Shown one piece after another: positions 7,043 through 9,612 of a stretch of 9,612 nt of DNA (its first letter is position 1; each line of letters begins with the position of its first letter). The DNA lies in NCBI GenBank assembly GCA_035509415.1, contig DATJLQ010000051.1, positions 1 to 9,612 of the forward strand, in the 5' to 3' direction. This stretch comes from DATJLQ01 sp035509415 (GTDB taxonomy: Bacteria > Pseudomonadota > Alphaproteobacteria > JACZXZ01). The position numbers were made by a program, and so were the translations under genes. The notes under the pieces are model-generated. The model searched no databases. It was not told where the DNA came from and was given only the letters and a program-made list of their open reading frames with translations.

Positions 7043-7076
7043 CGTGCGTCCACGAGGGATCGAGAAAATCATCGGC

Positions 7077-8357
7077 ATGCGTTCAACCGCCGACACTAAG
7101 ATTTTGGAGCTCGAGGGCCTGAGGGGCGTCTGCGCCTGCCTCGTGGTGCTCGACCATTTCGGCATTTACTTGCCGTACAAAGCGGGGTGGGCGTTCGGCG
7201 CCATCAAATTCTTCGCCCTCCCGGTCGGAGCGCCCGCCGTCATGGTATTCTTCATCCTCTCCGGCTACGTCATCGGCCATTCGACGCGCGGACTCCCCGC
7301 GAGCGGGCCGTTCATCGCCGATTATCTCTTGAAGCGCTTCATCCGCCTTTATCCGATATTCCTCATCGCGCTGGTCATCGCGTTCCTCGTTGCCAGGGAG
7401 CCGATCGCAAGCGCCTACTTCGCGCTCCACGCGCTCTTTCTCCAGAACAGCCTATCATCCGTGCCCGTGATCAGCACCGACGGCGCATTGTGGAGCCTCA
7501 ATTTCGAGGTCGTCTACTACATCCTGTTCATCGCGATCTGGCTGTTTCCGCGCGCAATTCACGGCTTGCTCGCGTTTTCGGCTGCGGGGCTCGTCTTCTC
7601 GATCGTGGCCGTGAGCGACTCGGCGCTACCGATGGAAATCTTATCCTCGGCGGTCGTCGCGTCATATGCGTTTTGGCTGTTCGGCCTCATGGTCGAGCGG
7701 GACCATCCGCTGCTGTCCAAGCTAGTCGTCTCGAGCGACGAGACGCGCCTTTGGCTGCCCCTTTTATTTTTGGCCGCAAACATGGCGACCGCGGCACCGA
7801 ATGCGATCCTGCACGATCTCGGCCTCAATGGCGGGCTCGCGGCGCAGAACTTCGTCAATGCCGGTCCGATCGCGGACGTCTTTCTATGCGCGCTCGGCAA
7901 GAAGATCGTGCGGTCGTGGGCCGTTCCGCTCTACGCGCTCTCGGCCGCGACCACCCTCATCGGCCTCGGATTCGCGACCCTTGCCGGAAAATTCGCGATC
8001 ATGCCGACATACGATTTCGCGCTGATCTATGCCGTCTGTGCGACCGTCGCTGCTTTCATGCGGCCGAAATCGCCGAGTGCGAGGGCTTGGCGCGCGCTCG
8101 CGCCGGTCGGCGGTATTTCTTATGCGATCTACGCCATTCATATGCCGATTTTTCAAGGCGCAACGGAGCTCTATCCCGGGAGCCTGATGGCCGTCTTACT
8201 CGCCGTACCGGCCACCGTCGCCGTCGCGATCTTCCTCGAGGAATTTTTGCAACCGCGCCTGCGGCGCGCGTTCTTCGCGCTCCTCGGGAAGTTGGGCGTG
8301 ACCCGGCCGATCGTGCCGATCGCCGCCCTCGCCGGCGCCGAAAAGCCCGAGCCCTGA
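7077..8357 (+). CDS. Membrane O-acyltransferase, Acyl_transf_3 / OafA-like
   Basis: A 426-residue multi-spanning inner-membrane protein of acyltransferase family 3, which typically moves an acetyl or other acyl group onto a sugar hydroxyl of a surface glycan. The N-terminal signature is ELEGLRGVCACLVVLDHFGI (11-30) with the conserved R16 and H27. FFILSGYVIGHSTR (58-71) and DYLLKRFIRLYPIFLIAL (82-99) follow the family pattern, as do GALWSLNFEVVYYILF (136-151) and ISYAIYAIHMPIF (347-359) near the end. About ten hydrophobic segments are visible. There is no C-terminal SGNH domain. A weak GAGA ribosome site sits 9-10 bases before the ATG; a GTG at 7044 is unlikely because it lies at the presumed transcription start. 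It is the only plus-strand gene, divergent from the fucosyltransferase and convergent with the genes to its right. Six CTA/TTA leucine codons (7452, 7626, 7641, 7722, 7764, 8196) suggest codon use less GC-biased than its neighbours. Confidence 0.95.
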   Translation: MRSTADTKILELEGLRGVCACLVVLDHFGIYLPYKAGWAFGAIKFFALPVGAPAVMVFFILSGYVIGHSTRGLPASGPFIADYLLKRFIRLYPIFLIALVIAFLVAREPIASAYFALHALFLQNSLSSVPVISTDGALWSLNFEVVYYILFIAIWLFPRAIHGLLAFSAAGLVFSIVAVSDSALPMEILSSAVVASYAFWLFGLMVERDHPLLSKLVVSSDETRLWLPLLFLAANMATAAPNAILHDLGLNGGLAAQNFVNAGPIADVFLCALGKKIVRSWAVPLYALSAATTLIGLGFATLAGKFAIMPTYDFALIYAVCATVAAFMRPKSPSARAWRALAPVGGISYAIYAIHMPIFQGATELYPGSLMAVLLAVPATVAVAIFLEEFLQPRLRRAFFALLGKLGVTRPIVPIAALAGAEKPEP

Positions 8358-8415
8358 GCCATCCCATTCGCCGCGCAGGCATCGAAACGCTCGCGCTCTC
8401 AGGCGGCGTCCGGCC

Positions 8416-8436
8416 GAGCGCCAGGGCCGGGCGCTC
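8416..8436. terminator. Hairpin between convergent genes, possible bidirectional terminator
   Basis: GAGCGCC and GGCGCTC form a perfect 7-bp GC-rich stem around a 7-base loop. It lies 58 bases after the acyltransferase stop and overlaps the last codons of the minus-strand glycosyltransferase (stop at 8435-8437). The position between convergent genes suits a shared terminator. There is no T-tract on either side, so intrinsic termination is unproven, and GC-rich DNA gives such stems by chance. Confidence 0.3.
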
Positions 8437-9415
8437 ATGCGCGCGCCTCCTCGAGGAGCGCCAAGAACCGCCGCGCGCTTCTCTCGAGCGTGAGCGTCTC
8501 GAGCACATAGTCACGAGGTGCCAGGGTTCGGGCGCGCAAGCACTCGAGAAACGCCTCGAGCCGCTCAGGAAATTCGCGCGCGTCGCGGAAGCGGAGGCCG
8601 CAGCGCGCATCGAAATAGGGCACGCTCGTCGCCGGGATCTCCGGCTGTCCCCATGCGAAGCGGTTCGGGTCAAGACACCAGCCCTGGTCCCAGGCGAGCA
8701 CGGGGACGCCCGAGGCGAGTGCCTCCTGGCAGGCGAGCCCTTGGCTTTCGTGCTCGCACAGGAAGATCATGGCGCGGCACGCGCCCAGGGCTGCGCGATA
8801 TTGGGCCTCGTTGTACACCCCGTAGCGCAGCTCGCGCGCGCTGAGTTTCGCCGCCGCGAGCGCATGGCGCACAGGTTCGAGAAGCTCCGGCACGAGCGCG
8901 TCGCGGCGCCATCGGATCTTGTCGTAGATCAGGAAATCAACTTGTTTCCGATCGGCCGGCGCGGGCCGCCAGCTCTCCGTGTCGATGCCGACCGGCCAGA
9001 CCCGGCAACGCGCGCCGAAATAGGGCTGGTAGACCGCGTTCGCCCAATCGGAATGCTGGAGATAGAGTGCCACCGGGTACGTCTCGCACAGATCGGGCCA
9101 TTCGCTCGGATGGGTCATGAGGCCGATGCCCGCGACGAGGGGGATCGCGCGCCGATAGCCCTCGAGTGCGTAGCGGCCGCGCCCGAGCACGCCGACGCGA
9201 TCGTCATTCGCGAGCGCGTCGAACGGAAGATTCATCTCGTACGCGACACCCAGCCGCTCGAGCCCGAGGCGCAAATTGAGGGTCACCTTGTCGAGACCCC
9301 CCGGCCGCGGTCGGCCGCGCACGAGGCGCCGCACCGCCGGACGCACCAGCCGGTCGCCGGGAAGCCACCGGTCGCGCGCCGGTGCCACGCGATCGTAAAG
9401 GCAGATCCGGCTCAC
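8435..9415 (-). CDS. Glycosyltransferase, GT4-like (short GT-B)
   Basis: A 326-residue putative glycosyltransferase, short for family GT4 (usually 350-420). The N-terminal half has the glycine-rich donor/acceptor loop RPGGLDKVTLNLRLGLERLG (37-56). The mid-part contains YLQHSDWANAVYQPYFG (118-134) and WPVGIDTESWRP (140-151), which is the usual 'N/P-x-G-I-D-x-x-x-F/W' hinge of GT4 enzymes. The donor domain has a recognisable EX7E pair, E223 and E231, in EHESQGLACQEALASGVPVL (221-240). The classical basic donor-phosphate loop is not obvious, and the donor domain looks compressed. The start is GTG at 9415-9413, overlapping the upstream TGA as GTGA, so the two genes are coupled. It converges on the acyltransferase. 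Most likely it adds a sugar to the same glycan; substrate unknown. Confidence 0.88.
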   Translation of the reverse strand: MSRICLYDRVAPARDRWLPGDRLVRPAVRRLVRGRPRPGGLDKVTLNLRLGLERLGVAYEMNLPFDALANDDRVGVLGRGRYALEGYRRAIPLVAGIGLMTHPSEWPDLCETYPVALYLQHSDWANAVYQPYFGARCRVWPVGIDTESWRPAPADRKQVDFLIYDKIRWRRDALVPELLEPVRHALAAAKLSARELRYGVYNEAQYRAALGACRAMIFLCEHESQGLACQEALASGVPVLAWDQGWCLDPNRFAWGQPEIPATSVPYFDARCGLRFRDAREFPERLEAFLECLRARTLAPRDYVLETLTLERSARRFLALLEEARA

Positions 9416-9612
9416 GCCTTGGCCGCGCCTGCGATGCCGAGTGCCGCGCGAATGCGCTCGAGGCTTCGGGTCACGCTATGCTCCGCGAGCGCGCGGCGCT
9501 GGGCGCGGGCACGCAGCTCGCCGCGTCGCTTCGGATCCCGCTTCAGGGCCGCAAGCTGCGCCGCCAGCTCCTCGGGCGTGCGGAAGGTCTCGATCTCGCG
9601 CCCGGGCTCGAA
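9412..9612 (-). CDS. Glycosyltransferase C-terminal end (Glyco_trans_1_2 / CgeB-like), 5' part outside window
   Basis: The last 66 codons of a gene that enters from the right edge and ends with TGA at 9414-9412. It begins FEPGREIETFRTPEELAAQL, then reads through a basic helix to RALAEHSVTRSLERIRAAL. This 'F-E-P-G-R-E-I' turn followed by 'E-L-x-x-x-L...R...A-x-x-H-S/T' is the typical end of glycosyltransferases with the Glyco_trans_1_2 (CgeB-like) domain, where the segment follows the donor-binding site. It overlaps the GTG start of the following glycosyltransferase by four bases. The catalytic part is not visible, so the family call rests on the tail alone. Confidence 0.8.
   Translation of the reverse strand, partial: FEPGREIETFRTPEELAAQLAALKRDPKRRGELRARAQRRALAEHSVTRSLERIRAALGIAGAAKA

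Noticed and set aside
7044..7046. GTG as alternative start of the acyltransferase
   Set aside because: It lies right after the presumed -10 box, before the predicted transcription start, and adds only eleven non-conserved residues.
6249..7076. In-frame plus-strand extension of about 276 codons upstream of the acyltransferase
   Set aside because: It is antisense to the GT10 gene. The acyltransferase family begins at about residue 11 of the protein that starts at 7077, and a promoter-like element lies at 7014-7042.

Overview
The window is a very GC-rich (roughly two-thirds or more G+C) bacterial stretch packed with genes for building and decorating a surface polysaccharide. I count nine protein-coding genes, two of them cut by the window edges. 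I see no RNA gene, insertion sequence, CRISPR array or phage gene. GC-rich codon use, frequent 4-base ATGA/GTGA overlaps and a TTG-type -35 element fit a proteobacterium, most likely an alphaproteobacterium. That placement is inference, because no taxonomically diagnostic gene is present.

Layout. (1) Positions 1-6980, minus strand: a tight run of seven genes, read right to left. The order is a GT10 (alpha-fucosyltransferase family) enzyme, a GT2 glycosyltransferase, an FkbM-family methyltransferase, three GT4-like glycosyltransferases, and the start of a multi-spanning membrane protein that leaves the window. Junctions are 34 bp, 62 bp, 0 bp (TGA-ATG), then three 4-bp overlaps, so this looks like one operon with translational coupling. 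(2) Positions 6981-7076: a short divergent intergenic region with a plausible plus-strand promoter and a small palindrome. (3) Positions 7077-8357, plus strand: one membrane acyltransferase of the Acyl_transf_3 (OafA-like) family. (4) Positions 8358-8434: a convergent gap; a hairpin at 8416-8436 begins in it and runs into the stop codon of the next gene. (5) Positions 8435-9612, minus strand: two more glycosyltransferases overlapping by GTGA; the upstream one is cut at its N-terminus.

Together the enzymes could assemble a repeat unit on a lipid carrier at the cytoplasmic face (GT2 and the GT4-like enzymes), add a fucose-like sugar (GT10), O-methylate it (FkbM) and O-acylate it (acyltransferase). 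Polymerase, flippase, export and GDP-fucose synthesis genes are not seen, unless the partial membrane protein at 1-206 is the polymerase or ligase. The glycan structure cannot be read from sequence. The most interesting point is the GT10 enzyme leading an operon that also carries a methyltransferase. I found no convincing evidence of a wholly new type of system.
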